Assembly (NCBI RefSeq): GCF_026130165.1
Contig: NZ_JAIHOM010000002.1
Coordinates: forward strand, 25,707-89,706
Reading direction: 5' to 3'
Source: Spirulina subsalsa FACHB-351
GTDB lineage: Bacteria > Cyanobacteriota > Cyanobacteriia > Cyanobacteriales > Spirulinaceae
DNA: 64,000 nucleotides
Positions 23,905-31,964 of this stretch are shown in pieces. Position numbers and translations under genes: made by a program. Positions within the stretch are counted from its first letter, which is position 1. Each line of letters opens with the position of its first letter. Below the pieces are notes generated by a model. The model searched no databases, had not been told where the DNA came from, and was given only the letters and a program-made list of their open reading frames with translations.

Positions 23905-24003
23905 GATTCGGCTTTGTTGTCAAAAGTCTTAGTCCTTGCTCATTTTTCGGCTTCAGAAGGCTACCCAGTAATCAAAAATCTGGGTTAGCTTTCTACAGGA
24001 AAA

Positions 24004-24234
24004 CTATACTGTTGCCAACAAAATAGCTTCAACATTTTGGGGTAACTCAACGGGATAAAAGCGTTGTGTTGAAAAAGCATAGTCTTCTCCACTTTCGTCA
24101 ATAATACGGATGAGTCCATTCCCTTGGGCTTGCTCATCGTCGATGATCTGGTATAACTTTCCTACCTCTAATGATGCTTCATATCCTTGATTATTGAGGC
24201 AGATTGCAAAATGGATTGATGGCTTGTGCTTCAT
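24004..24234 (-). CDS. Conserved cyanobacterial protein of unknown function, second gene of cassette
   Basis: This 76-residue soluble protein starts MKHKPSIHFAICLNNQGYEASLEVGKLYQIIDDE and ends in ELPQNVEAIL. The central GLIRIIDESGEDYAF segment and the FxPVELP end are features I recall in many short cyanobacterial hypothetical proteins, often beside a gene like its upstream neighbour. No enzyme motif is visible. The ATG follows the upstream gene's stop by 2 bp, indicating translational coupling. A small two-component pair, for instance toxin and antitoxin, is possible, but nothing in the sequence proves it. Confidence 0.65.
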   Translation of the reverse strand: MKHKPSIHFAICLNNQGYEASLEVGKLYQIIDDEQAQGNGLIRIIDESGEDYAFSTQRFYPVELPQNVEAILLATV

Positions 24235-24236
24235 GG

Positions 24237-24473
24237 CTAATCCAGAAATGGCAACTTTAACTTGAACTCTTTTTTTCCAATACCATGAGCCTCATACCAG
24301 TGTATTTCAGCTAGTCTTATCATATTGTTTGGGAGGCGCACTTGTGCAACCCCTTTTAACTTCCTCCATTTACCTTTTCCATAATATTTTTGTAGACGTG
24401 AACGATCCCGAATACCGTTTCCCACAGCAATGATTTCAATGTCTGATATCTCGCTGATAATTTCAAAATCCAC
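24237..24473 (-). CDS. Conserved cyanobacterial protein of unknown function, first gene of cassette
   Basis: This 78-residue protein starts MDFEIISEISDIEIIAVG and contains RDRSRLQKYYGKGKWRKLKG (basic, Trp-containing) and AEIHWYEAHGIGKKEFK. It resembles a recurrent cyanobacterial family known to me only as hypothetical. The basic middle could bind nucleic acid (inference). It is coupled to the downstream 76-residue gene (2-bp gap) and is not part of the isi operon by strand. Both genes sit between the two copies of a 44-bp direct repeat. Confidence 0.65.
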   Translation of the reverse strand: MDFEIISEISDIEIIAVGNGIRDRSRLQKYYGKGKWRKLKGVAQVRLPNNMIRLAEIHWYEAHGIGKKEFKLKLPFLD

Positions 24474-24553
24474 TTTTTCAGAGAAATTCCCGAGTTTTAG
24501 GCAACACTGTCGGCATAGAACTCATCTGTGGCGACAAGTTCTAACGTCCATTA

Positions 24554-24597
24554 GGATCAATTGGCACAGGAAAGTGCTTTACCTTGACTGCGATCGC
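24554..24597. repeat. 44-bp direct repeat, right copy (end of BamE-like gene)
   Basis: Near-identical copy of 23861-23904 (43 of 44 positions). In this copy the sequence is read on the minus strand as the C-terminus and stop of the BamE-like protein (GKALSCAN end). Confidence 0.9.
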
Positions 24598-25291
24598 CAA
24601 TAAACCCCACCACAATCCTACATTGCTGTCGGGCAAGGGCAAAATTCCACTCATACCGTATTAACTCTTGCCGACGGTTCGGTTGTCCCAACTGTTGAAC
24701 AATCTGTTCATACTGCATCCCCGTTTCTATGCGCTCAAAAGTAGAGGGAGGTTCTCGCGGGGTGCAGTTTTCCCCATTCTCCCGACAGTTCACGCCTCCC
24801 AAAGCAATAATACTCACCCGGGTTAAGGCTTGATTATTAAATTCTCCCCTTAAAGTCCTCCCATCCGAGCTTTCCCAATCGTAAACATAACCCCGTTCTA
24901 ATTCGTTACCCGGCCGCCCTAACAGGACAGAAACCTGTTGATAGGTCATATTTGAGGAAATTTGGTCGTAACGGGTCTTAATCGCGCTATATAGCTCCTC
25001 TGCGCGCTCTCCAGAAAGGGGGGTGGAGGCGGGGGGCTGGCAGTTCTCTTGCCAGTTGGGGACTTTGACCCCGCGCTCTCGTAAGCTGGCTAAATTTTGG
25101 CGATAGGTGCGGAGACGATCGGCCTGATTGGGGGAACGCTGCATCATTCGATCTACAATGGCGATCGCTTCTGTCCAATTTTGTTGACAAACAGCTTGAC
25201 GTAATTGGCCATTCAAGTCTTGTGCATAACTCGGCAGACTACCCAGTAAAAGTAAGGCTGTTACTCCCGTCAAAATCCATCGTTCTTTCAT
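24557..25291 (-). CDS. Secreted protein with two BamE/SmpA-like repeats
   Basis: From the ATG at 25291 this is a 244-residue protein with a signal peptide (MKERWILTGVTALLLLGSLP, cleavage after SYA). A helical region of about 80 residues follows. Then come two related segments (ISSNMTYQQVSVLLGRPGNE...YDWES and IETGMQYEQIVQQLGQPNRR...YEWN) with the MxYxQVxxxLGxP pattern of BamE/SmpA-like and beta-lactamase-inhibitor-like domains. Such domains occur in the periplasm and are protein-binding. Partners here are unknown. Four or more Cys residues (AVCQQN, ENCQ, VNCRENGENC, QQCRI, LSCAN) suggest disulfides. The C-terminus lies in the 44-bp repeat shared with isiC. Confidence 0.65.
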   Translation of the reverse strand: MKERWILTGVTALLLLGSLPSYAQDLNGQLRQAVCQQNWTEAIAIVDRMMQRSPNQADRLRTYRQNLASLRERGVKVPNWQENCQPPASTPLSGERAEELYSAIKTRYDQISSNMTYQQVSVLLGRPGNELERGYVYDWESSDGRTLRGEFNNQALTRVSIIALGGVNCRENGENCTPREPPSTFERIETGMQYEQIVQQLGQPNRRQELIRYEWNFALARQQCRIVVGFIGDRSQGKALSCAN

Positions 25292-25408
25292 GAAGTTGTA
25301 CCAGCACAATACTTTCCATCTTAAGCGATGGATTTTAGCATTGGACTGGGCGCTTTGTCGGAAAAGCTAATTCGGAAAAGTTAATGCTGCTCCCTATTCC
25401 CCTGAATA

Positions 25409-25876
25409 TCACGTGATTAAGGTGTCTTTAGAACGATCTTCTCCCAAAGGCGGTAAGGGACGTTTAGAGGAAGAGGACTTGGTATCATCCCCGTCTTGTT
25501 GTTCAATGCGAATCTGAATCTGGGGCCCTGAACTGGCTAAACGAATGACCATCCCATTCACAACCTCGGTGCGGGTGATGCGCTTGCCATCAATATAAGT
25601 TCCATTAGCGCCTAAGTTGACAATTTCCCAGTCTGTGGTGGCACCTGGGCGGATCTCAACATGATGACGGGATACAACTGCACTATATAAAACAACTTCA
25701 TTATCGGTAGATCGCCCAATACGAATGACGGAATTGGGTTCAAAAGTCCAGCTTTGTACTGGAACCGCTTGGAGAGGATGCAGCAGAGTTAGAGTGATCA
25801 CTGATGCTTGGTTGGGGTTTAATGGATTGACGTTTGCTGTTTTTGATTCCAGCACTCTAGTATGGATCAGAGTCAA
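25409..25876 (-). CDS. FHA domain protein
   Basis: This 155-residue protein has one forkhead-associated domain in the middle (about residues 45-115): IRIGRSTDNEVVL, SRHHVEIR and LGANGTYIDGKRI, the phosphothreonine-binding loops. The N- and C-terminal tails are low-complexity and charged (DDTKSSSSKR near the C-terminus). FHA proteins are readers of Ser/Thr kinase signalling. No kinase gene lies next to it. The 115-bp space to the BamE-like gene suggests a separate unit. Confidence 0.85.
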   Translation of the reverse strand: MTLIHTRVLESKTANVNPLNPNQASVITLTLLHPLQAVPVQSWTFEPNSVIRIGRSTDNEVVLYSAVVSRHHVEIRPGATTDWEIVNLGANGTYIDGKRITRTEVVNGMVIRLASSGPQIQIRIEQQDGDDTKSSSSKRPLPPLGEDRSKDTLIT

Positions 25877-26423
25877 GGTAAGACGGAATATCCGAGAAAA
25901 GATATCCTGTTTTGCTGTTAGACCAGCGTGACTCTAGACCGGGGGGGGTCATTTGAATGAGGGAGTGGGAATAGAACCAGGCGATCGCGCTCAGTTACTG
26001 GAACTTGGAATAATGGAATTTGGGATTGGGTGACTGGGTACTTTGTCATTTTAGGGCTTAACTCTTTCATCTGACAACTCACTGGGGGGAACTACTCCAT
26101 CAGGCCAAAGGCAAAGATGAAGTTTCCTGATTCAAGGACAAGGGCAATCCTATTGATTATTTTCCCAGCCATCGGACTAAGATCCGGGTAATTGAGATCA
26201 CGCTCAAAATAACCCTTACTCTAACCTGATATCCTAATGGATGCCTCGACTAAAATTCATCTGGGATTTGTAGATCACTCCCCGGCTAAAACAGCCGCAA
26301 GAAAACAGGGAGAGCCGCTTGTGGCTTGTTCTGGCTCTCCCTGTGCTGTGTGAAGCTGAATCTAGTTACTATTCGCGAACTCCCCCACGCCACTTACAGT
26401 CAGGGGAATTTCGGGCAATCTGA
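25877..26423. other. 547-bp intergenic region, no gene seen
   Basis: No open frame longer than about 40 codons with plausible composition is present on either strand. A TTTAGGGCTTAAC element lies near 26050, and a 12-bp perfect hairpin near 26305-26344 is best read as the psaK terminator. The size of the gap between two minus-strand genes would allow a small RNA, but no promoter was convincing. Confidence 0.5.
26301..26344 (-). terminator. Probable terminator of psaK
   Basis: ACAGGGAGAGCC (26305-26316) pairs perfectly with GGCTCTCCCTGT (26333-26344) around a 16-nt loop. On the minus strand the stem is followed by TTTTC (26304 down to 26300), a short T run. It lies about 80 bp after the psaK stop. 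Confidence 0.6.
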
Positions 26424-26690
26424 TTAAAGAACTCCCGCGTTGGTTAGGCCTAAAATAACCCCTGCTCCTAAAATATGACCAAAACTTCCGGTGGCTAGGA
26501 GTTCAGTGACCCCAAAACCTTCCCATAGTGCGGGTTTAGAAATGGGGAGGTCAGGGCCTTGGCCGGGGTTTTTGATGGCAAAACGACCGAGGGCGATCGC
26601 CACTAAATTACAGACAATCATCACAATCCCAATAGATAAATTCCATTCGGAGGTGCTGGCGGTGGTGGCTAATAGGGTTGTCGTCATCAT
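26424..26690 (-). CDS. psaK: Photosystem I subunit X, PsaK
   Basis: This 88-residue protein has two membrane helices joined by a basic loop, as in PsaK. It starts MMTTTLLATTASTSEW, has helix 1 (about residues 17-37), the GRFAIKNPGQGPDLP loop, and helix 2 ending GSFGHILGAGVILGL. PsaK sits at the edge of photosystem I and binds chlorophyll, where phycobilisome or IsiA antennae contact the core. The ATG at 26690 is chosen over a longer frame from 26789 because GAGGAG lies about 10 nt upstream and cyanobacterial PsaK starts with this short leader. Confidence 0.92.
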   Translation of the reverse strand: MMTTTLLATTASTSEWNLSIGIVMIVCNLVAIALGRFAIKNPGQGPDLPISKPALWEGFGVTELLATGSFGHILGAGVILGLTNAGVL

Positions 26691-26842
26691 GGGGGGTTTA
26701 CTCCTCGTTTTTGCTAAAATGCTTAAAAAATTCCCCCAAATTATAAAAATTTCCACTCTCTTCCTTAGATGTTTGTTGAAATACTTCACACTTTAATTCA
26801 TAAATCAAGATAAATCTTTATAATTAGTTACTATCTGTAATA

Positions 26843-27472
26843 ATGCGTATCAAAATTTGTGGAATTACCCAACCGGAACAGGGACAGGCGATCGCCGCAC
26901 TGGGAATCACCACCTTGGGTTTCATTTGTGTTGAGCGTTCCCCCCGTTTTATTGCCCCTCCCCACCTCAAAGACCTACTCGCCACTTTACCCCGTGATCT
27001 ACATAAAATTGGAGTATTTGTCAACGCAACTTTAGCGGAAATTCAGGAAATCGTGACCCTGACAGACCTAACGGGGGTCCAACTGCATGGGGATGAGTCC
27101 CCCAGTTTTTGTCAGGTCTTGGGGCAGGAGATGCCCGGTGTAGAATTGTGGAAAGCCCTGCGCCTCAAAACCTCTGAATCTCTCAAGGTGGTGCAGGACT
27201 ACACCCCCTTTGTGGATGCCATCCTATTAGATGCCTACCACCCCCAACAGTATGGGGGAACCGGACAGGTTTTGAACTGGGCTGACTTAGCGGATTTTGC
27301 GCCTCCGGTGCCTTGGTTTTTAGCCGGGGGACTCACACCGGGGAATATTGGGGAAGCCTTGAAACAAGTCCAGCCTAGTGGGATCGACCTTTCCAGTGGT
27401 GTGGAGCGATCGCCCGGCGATAAAGATTTACAGAAAGTTGCTCAATTATTACAGGTGATGAAAAACCTTTAA
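26843..27472 (+). CDS. trpF: Phosphoribosylanthranilate isomerase
   Basis: This 209-residue TIM-barrel enzyme converts N-(5-phosphoribosyl)anthranilate to carboxyphenylamino-deoxyribulose phosphate in tryptophan synthesis. The catalytic Cys is in KICGIT (residues 4-9) and the catalytic Asp in AILLDAY (about residue 132). The phosphate-binding loops are LAGGLTPGNI and GIDLSSGVE. Length is normal. It is not next to other trp genes, as usual in cyanobacteria. It is divergent from psaK. Confidence 0.96.
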   Translation: MRIKICGITQPEQGQAIAALGITTLGFICVERSPRFIAPPHLKDLLATLPRDLHKIGVFVNATLAEIQEIVTLTDLTGVQLHGDESPSFCQVLGQEMPGVELWKALRLKTSESLKVVQDYTPFVDAILLDAYHPQQYGGTGQVLNWADLADFAPPVPWFLAGGLTPGNIGEALKQVQPSGIDLSSGVERSPGDKDLQKVAQLLQVMKNL

Positions 27473-27569
27473 GGAAATAGCAATCAAAGATTGATTTTCT
27501 CTGACCAGAAGACTCCCGACTTGTGAAGGGGTGAATAGCGGGATCATGCTACAGTTGGGAAACCACAAG

Positions 27570-27600
27570 CCCACACCATACCCTATGGGTTTAGTGTGGG
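27570..27600. repeat. Nested inverted repeat before the MscS-linked gene
   Basis: CCCACAC (27570-27576) pairs with GTGTGGG (27594-27600), and CCC/GGG pairs inside (27581-27589). The structure may end trpF transcripts or be an insertion-sequence end. Its presence argues against a coding role for this stretch and so for a later start of the downstream gene (27630). Confidence 0.5.
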
Positions 27601-27629
27601 TAGTGCAATCTAAATCGATCAGTAATGTC

Positions 27630-28814
27630 ATGTTACGATTCCTTCAACAAAAGATTCAAGCTTGGTTTACCCAACCTCCCAGCACGGAATCTGAAGATGA
27701 ATTGCTCGATATTCCCAAACACCTGAACACGGCACTGGTGAAACGACTGGAGGATTCCCCTACTCCCCCACTTTATCAACAGAACATTCAGGATGCGATC
27801 GCAACAGCCGTTGAAACTTGGCAAAACAACATCGAAGCACCCAACCACCTCGTCTTTTTAGCCAGTGCCGTTGAACCCACCGCCAAAATCATCAACGAGA
27901 GTGTTCAACAATGGGAATCTCCCTCCCTAGAAGTAATTACACCCTTGAAGGATTTACAACGCCCCCTCAACCCCCGATACATTAAAAAGCAAATTTGTCA
28001 AGCTCTTGCTGACCATTCACCCATCAAAACCAGCGATTTTGAGACAATAATTCAAACCTTGCCAGAAGACGCGAAACAAAAGCGGAAAACTTTAATTATT
28101 ATTCCTGCACTCGAACAGTGTTTTTTGCGGTGTATTGGAGGCTGGGAAAGTATTGAATATTTAAGGGAAGTGATTGTCCAGAATCGAGATTGTTTTTGGG
28201 TGATTGGATGCAGTGCCTGGGCTTGGAATTTTTTGGATTTTGTTTGTCAAATCAGTGCCTACTTTGACCCCATTCATAACTTGCCAGAACTTGCTGGAGA
28301 GAACCTAGAAAAATGGTTAACATCTAGGGCAGAAAACCTCGTAAACTTAGATCAGCCTGAATCATCCAATAATGATCCTCGTCCAGCTTATTGGGAATTC
28401 ATTGCCAATCAATCTTGTGGGGTAAGTTCTATTGCTCAATATCTTTGGTTACAGAGTTTACGTCTCAAACAAGCTGAAGTGGAAAATCTGGATTTAGATG
28501 CAATAAATTTTAGTCCTTCCCCCAAAACAGACCAGCGTTTAAATGTTTATTCAGTTAAACCTTCTTTACCTAGTTTACCCACACTGACCAACTTTGATCG
28601 CTATATTCTTCATGCTATCTTGATTCATGGCATTATTCACCGCCATCATTTATCCCATACATTAGGAGAATCAGAAAGTCAAATTCAGACCCGAATTCAG
28701 TGGTTATTAAAACAAGAAATATTAATCATTAAAGGGGTTAACTTATCTGTTCATCCTTTATTTTATTTAGCCATTAAATCTGACTTAGAAAACAATAACT
28801 TTTTTATAGGATGA
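27630..28814 (+). CDS. Unknown protein coupled to a MscS channel
   Basis: From the ATG at 27630 this is a 394-residue protein of unknown function; earlier in-frame starts at 27531, 27546 and 27585 are possible but run through an inverted repeat. The N-terminal 130 residues are helical. A hydrophobic strand (KTLIIIPALEQCF, about 150-162) and a second (CFWVIGCSAWAWNFLDFV) resemble the core strands of P-loop NTPases. No Walker A GxxGxGK is seen, so ATP binding is not supported. The C-terminal 80 residues look like a winged helix (NFDRYILHAILIHGIIHRHHL). The stop overlaps the mscS start by 4 bp (ATGA), so the two are translationally coupled. Confidence 0.6.
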   Translation: MLRFLQQKIQAWFTQPPSTESEDELLDIPKHLNTALVKRLEDSPTPPLYQQNIQDAIATAVETWQNNIEAPNHLVFLASAVEPTAKIINESVQQWESPSLEVITPLKDLQRPLNPRYIKKQICQALADHSPIKTSDFETIIQTLPEDAKQKRKTLIIIPALEQCFLRCIGGWESIEYLREVIVQNRDCFWVIGCSAWAWNFLDFVCQISAYFDPIHNLPELAGENLEKWLTSRAENLVNLDQPESSNNDPRPAYWEFIANQSCGVSSIAQYLWLQSLRLKQAEVENLDLDAINFSPSPKTDQRLNVYSVKPSLPSLPTLTNFDRYILHAILIHGIIHRHHLSHTLGESESQIQTRIQWLLKQEILIIKGVNLSVHPLFYLAIKSDLENNNFFIG

Positions 28815-29722
28815 GATTTAAGATGATACTAGCTTTGGCTCAACAAATTTCCATCAAAGGGTTAATTATCCCCCATCAAAATTATGTGTTTGCTATCGAC
28901 GATCCTCAAGATTTTTCAGAACAAGTTTTGACGGATATTACGCCCCTCAAAATTTTATATGGTATTATCGCGCTCTTGATAGCCTATATGAGTATTTATG
29001 TAGTGCAGTGGTTTTGCAATTGGCTTTCTGAAAAAGTTCCCCGTCGCTTTAGATTAATCATTAAACAATCTATTCCCTTCTGGAAAGGATTAATTTTGTT
29101 GATCACTGTTTCCTATATTTTGAGTTCATTTATTCAACTTTCTGAATCAAATTTAATTGCAGTTACGGGTACAATTGCCGTTGCTTTAGGGTTTGCATTT
29201 AAAGATTATGTAAGCTCAATTATCGCCGGAGTAATTTCATTATTTGAAGCCCCTTATCGGGTAGGAGATCGGGTGAATATTGAGGGATATTATGGAGAAG
29301 TGGTAGGTTATGGGTTACGGGGAATTCAAATTCAAACCCCAGACGATGATCTCATTACAATTCCCCATAACAAAACCTGGACAGAACCTATTTCTAATTC
29401 CAACAGTGGTGAACTTGAAGCACAAGTAGCAACAGATTTTTACTTTGACCATCATGTGGATGTGGAAAAGGTGATGCAGATTTTATATCAAGCGGCTTAT
29501 AGTAGTAAGTATACTCAGCTTAAACTGCCTATTGTTGTGGTAATTACGGAGCATTTTTGGGGAACTCAGTTTAAGTTACGTTCTTATCCCATTGATGCGC
29601 GGGATGAGTTTGTCTATAAAACTGATTTAATCCGACGGGCTAAAGCGGCGTTTGCCTATGAAAAAATATCCTATCCCCAAAGAATTCCTCTGGGAAAAAC
29701 CGAAAATTTACCCGATTTGTAG
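28811..29722 (+). CDS. Small-conductance mechanosensitive channel (MscS family)
   Basis: This 303-residue protein has two or three N-terminal hydrophobic helices (about residues 50-70 and 92-112, and the pore helix at about 115-140). They are followed by the conserved MscS signature GFAFKDYVSSIIAGVISLFE and the beta domain start YRVGDRVNIEG. The C-terminal alpha/beta domain is present. MscS channels release solutes on hypo-osmotic shock; some family members are gated or modified by partner proteins. Its start overlaps the stop of the preceding unknown gene by ATGA. The N-terminal 40 residues may carry a signal-like stretch. Confidence 0.9.
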   Translation: MRFKMILALAQQISIKGLIIPHQNYVFAIDDPQDFSEQVLTDITPLKILYGIIALLIAYMSIYVVQWFCNWLSEKVPRRFRLIIKQSIPFWKGLILLITVSYILSSFIQLSESNLIAVTGTIAVALGFAFKDYVSSIIAGVISLFEAPYRVGDRVNIEGYYGEVVGYGLRGIQIQTPDDDLITIPHNKTWTEPISNSNSGELEAQVATDFYFDHHVDVEKVMQILYQAAYSSKYTQLKLPIVVVITEHFWGTQFKLRSYPIDARDEFVYKTDLIRRAKAAFAYEKISYPQRIPLGKTENLPDL

Positions 29723-29864
29723 TCGGTTTAGCTAATAATCAATTATTGATTCCCGATCATTGAGAATGAACTGAAATGTCAACCCGTACCTAAAAAAGCC
29801 GTCCTCCGCTATTAATCTAGGACAGTCTTGAAATGACCTATAATGCCTATGAGGTATTGAAACT

Positions 29865-31550
29865 TCAAATCCCGTGACTCTTGCCAATGACCCAATGACG
29901 ACGGAAAAAACGGACAAGGGAAGACTCATCTAAAGCCAGAAAAATGGGACGACCATGAGGACAAGTGCGAGGATGGCGAGTGACTTTCCACTGGTCAATG
30001 AGCGCCTGCATCTCCGAAAGACTTAAAGGGGTGCCGTTACGGATAGCACTGCGGCAAGCGGTGGCTACTTGGGCCGTTTCCAAATCTCCCCCCCAACTCA
30101 ACTCTAACAACGCCTCCCGACAGTCCGCCCGAGGCAATAAGGGAGCCGGGACAGTCCGCACAGCCCACATTTGTTCCCCAAAAGCCTCCACCTCCAAACC
30201 AATGCGCTCTAACTGTTCCACTTGCTTGGCTTGGAGATTGTTTAAAATGACGGGACTTTCAGCACTCATCAACTCCCAAGCATCTTGTAACTGCTCATAT
30301 AAAACCCGCTCATGGGCGATATGTTGTTCAATCAACCACACCCCATGAGGATGTTCCGCCACAATATAGGTCTGATTCACTTGTGCCACGGCTTTTAAGG
30401 GGATGAGATGCAGGGCGGAAGGGGAGGCCGTTGGGGGGGCAATTTCCCGGTTGAGATGGTAGGGGGTGGTGCTTTCTGCGACCTTCAAGAGTTGCCCCAG
30501 ACGTTGGTTTTCTGCGGTTTGCCCTAATTCGGCGGGACTAATGCGCAAGGCCTGTTCTACCCCTTGGCTGACTTGTTGCCGCCAAAAGTCGAGATGATGG
30601 AGATAGATTTCTGTTTTGGCAGGATGACGGTTCCAGTCGATGTGCTGGGGATTGAGGGTGAGATGGAGAAAACAGAGGGGATAGCGATCGCGGGGTAAAG
30701 TACGACTGAAAGCTGTAATCAGGGTTTGTTCCAGTTGAGGCGATCGCACAAAACGACCATTCACGGCCACTTTCACCCAATCAGGACGCTGACGGTGACA
30801 ACGATCAGGCAAACCCATCATCAGGTCAATTTGCGCCTTATCCGAGTCCTCTGGAGAGTCTACCGTTAAACTGAGAAATTGCAGATCACTGGGTTGAATC
30901 CGTCGCAACAGTTGGGGCAAAATCTCCTGAGCATTAATCCCCGGACTAATTTTGAACCACAATTTCTCCCCCTGCCACACCTGCCAATGAATCCCCGGAT
31001 GACAGAGTGCGATTTGTTGTAACAGGGTTTGCACCTCCGCCAGTTGTTGGGGAGGGGAAGGCAAGCCCCGACGACGAACCGGAACATTACCAAAGAGATT
31101 AGACACCGTAACCACGGTTCCCGGAGCAATGGCCACCACCTCCTCTTTCACCCCTTCCCCCTGCTGATTATAGGTAATCTGCCAGCCGACATCCTCCTCC
31201 TCCTGCACCCGACTTAAAATCACTAACTCCGACAGTTGAGCAATACTATGTAAAGCCTCCCCACGAAAGCCCAAACTGGTGATTTTCCATAAGTCCTCAC
31301 AGGTGAAAATCTTGCTGGTACTGTGGGGGTGAGCGCACAGCCGCAAATTCTCCCGGGTCATCCCCTGTCCATTATCCGCCACTTGCACCCGCCATAAATC
31401 TGGATCCACTTTCACCACTAAACGAGTCGCCCCCGCATCAATGGCATTTTCTACTAATTCCCGCACTACCGCCGTTAGAGAGTCGATAACTTCTCCAGCC
31501 GCGATAATATCAATAACTTCAGGAGGTAGAGGTTGAATAGAAAAGTGCAT
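29865..31550 (-). CDS. mutL: DNA mismatch repair protein MutL
   Basis: This 561-residue GHKL ATPase acts between MutS and downstream nucleases in mismatch repair. The ATP site shows RELVENAIDAGA (catalytic Glu), DNGQGM and GFRGEALHSIA. The C-terminal dimerisation domain is present and carries EQHIAHERVLYE, corresponding to the endonuclease motif DQHAxxExxxxE with Asp replaced by Glu, and CPHGRP near the end. The altered motif leaves the nicking activity uncertain. The linker is short, so the total is a little shorter than average MutL. It converges on mscS. Confidence 0.93.
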   Translation of the reverse strand: MHFSIQPLPPEVIDIIAAGEVIDSLTAVVRELVENAIDAGATRLVVKVDPDLWRVQVADNGQGMTRENLRLCAHPHSTSKIFTCEDLWKITSLGFRGEALHSIAQLSELVILSRVQEEEDVGWQITYNQQGEGVKEEVVAIAPGTVVTVSNLFGNVPVRRRGLPSPPQQLAEVQTLLQQIALCHPGIHWQVWQGEKLWFKISPGINAQEILPQLLRRIQPSDLQFLSLTVDSPEDSDKAQIDLMMGLPDRCHRQRPDWVKVAVNGRFVRSPQLEQTLITAFSRTLPRDRYPLCFLHLTLNPQHIDWNRHPAKTEIYLHHLDFWRQQVSQGVEQALRISPAELGQTAENQRLGQLLKVAESTTPYHLNREIAPPTASPSALHLIPLKAVAQVNQTYIVAEHPHGVWLIEQHIAHERVLYEQLQDAWELMSAESPVILNNLQAKQVEQLERIGLEVEAFGEQMWAVRTVPAPLLPRADCREALLELSWGGDLETAQVATACRSAIRNGTPLSLSEMQALIDQWKVTRHPRTCPHGRPIFLALDESSLVRFFRRHWVIGKSHGI

Positions 31551-31823
31551 AAATCAATTATTTGCCATTGGTCATCAATTCTTCAGGTTTATTAGTAGTT
31601 TTTTAGTAAAAATTTTCAAACAATAAACTGATTTTATTTTATCACTTATAAAGATTTTTTTCACAAAGTAAGTTGTCACTTTTAGGCTTTCTACTAATTC
31701 CCAATTTGCCCTAACTTCCCTGATGGGCGACGACGCAAACCCCAAAGATTTATGATGGATTGCCCTTGTTGCCGACTCACAATTAAGCCCAAAAACAGGA
31801 ACTCACTATGGATCCTGAATCAT

Positions 31824-31853
31824 TGACTAAAACCCAATAAACAATCTATAATG
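31824..31853 (+). promoter_or_regulatory. Promoter of argZ/agrE
   Basis: TTGACT (31824-31829) and a perfect TATAAT (31848-31853) are separated by 18 bp. The transcript would start near 31860 and have a leader of about 105 nt containing the 10-bp hairpin at 31876-31907. No NtcA site (GTA-N8-TAC) was found at the usual position. Confidence 0.65.
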
Positions 31854-31875
31854 AAAAGTTGCTTTGACAGTACTT

Positions 31876-31907
31876 AGCAGCCTAATTCACCCTAGAGTTA
31901 GGCTGCT
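31876..31907 (+). promoter_or_regulatory. Leader hairpin of argZ/agrE
   Basis: AGCAGCCTAA (31876-31885) pairs perfectly with TTAGGCTGCT (31898-31907) around a 12-nt loop, 58 nt upstream of the start codon. Only two T residues in a row follow, so it is a weak terminator at best. A regulatory or stabilising RNA structure is more likely. Confidence 0.55.
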
Positions 31908-31964
31908 TGTCTTGCGCCTATACAAGCTATCTAGAGTGTGGCACACCCTCTTACATTGTAAATT

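Larger units (their letters stand above)
31551..31964. other. 414-bp region holding the argZ/agrE promoter and leader
   Basis: The first 200 bp are A/T-rich and contain no gene. A 28-codon frame from 31755 (MDCPCCRLT...) has one CxxC only and was rejected. The right part holds a strong promoter (31824-31853) and a leader hairpin (31876-31907) before the argZ start at 31965. Confidence 0.6.

Noticed and set aside
31755..31841. 28-codon frame starting MDCPCC before argZ
   Set aside because: It resembles the start of the zinc ribbon at 22393 but has only one CxxC, no second knuckle, and runs across the argZ promoter.
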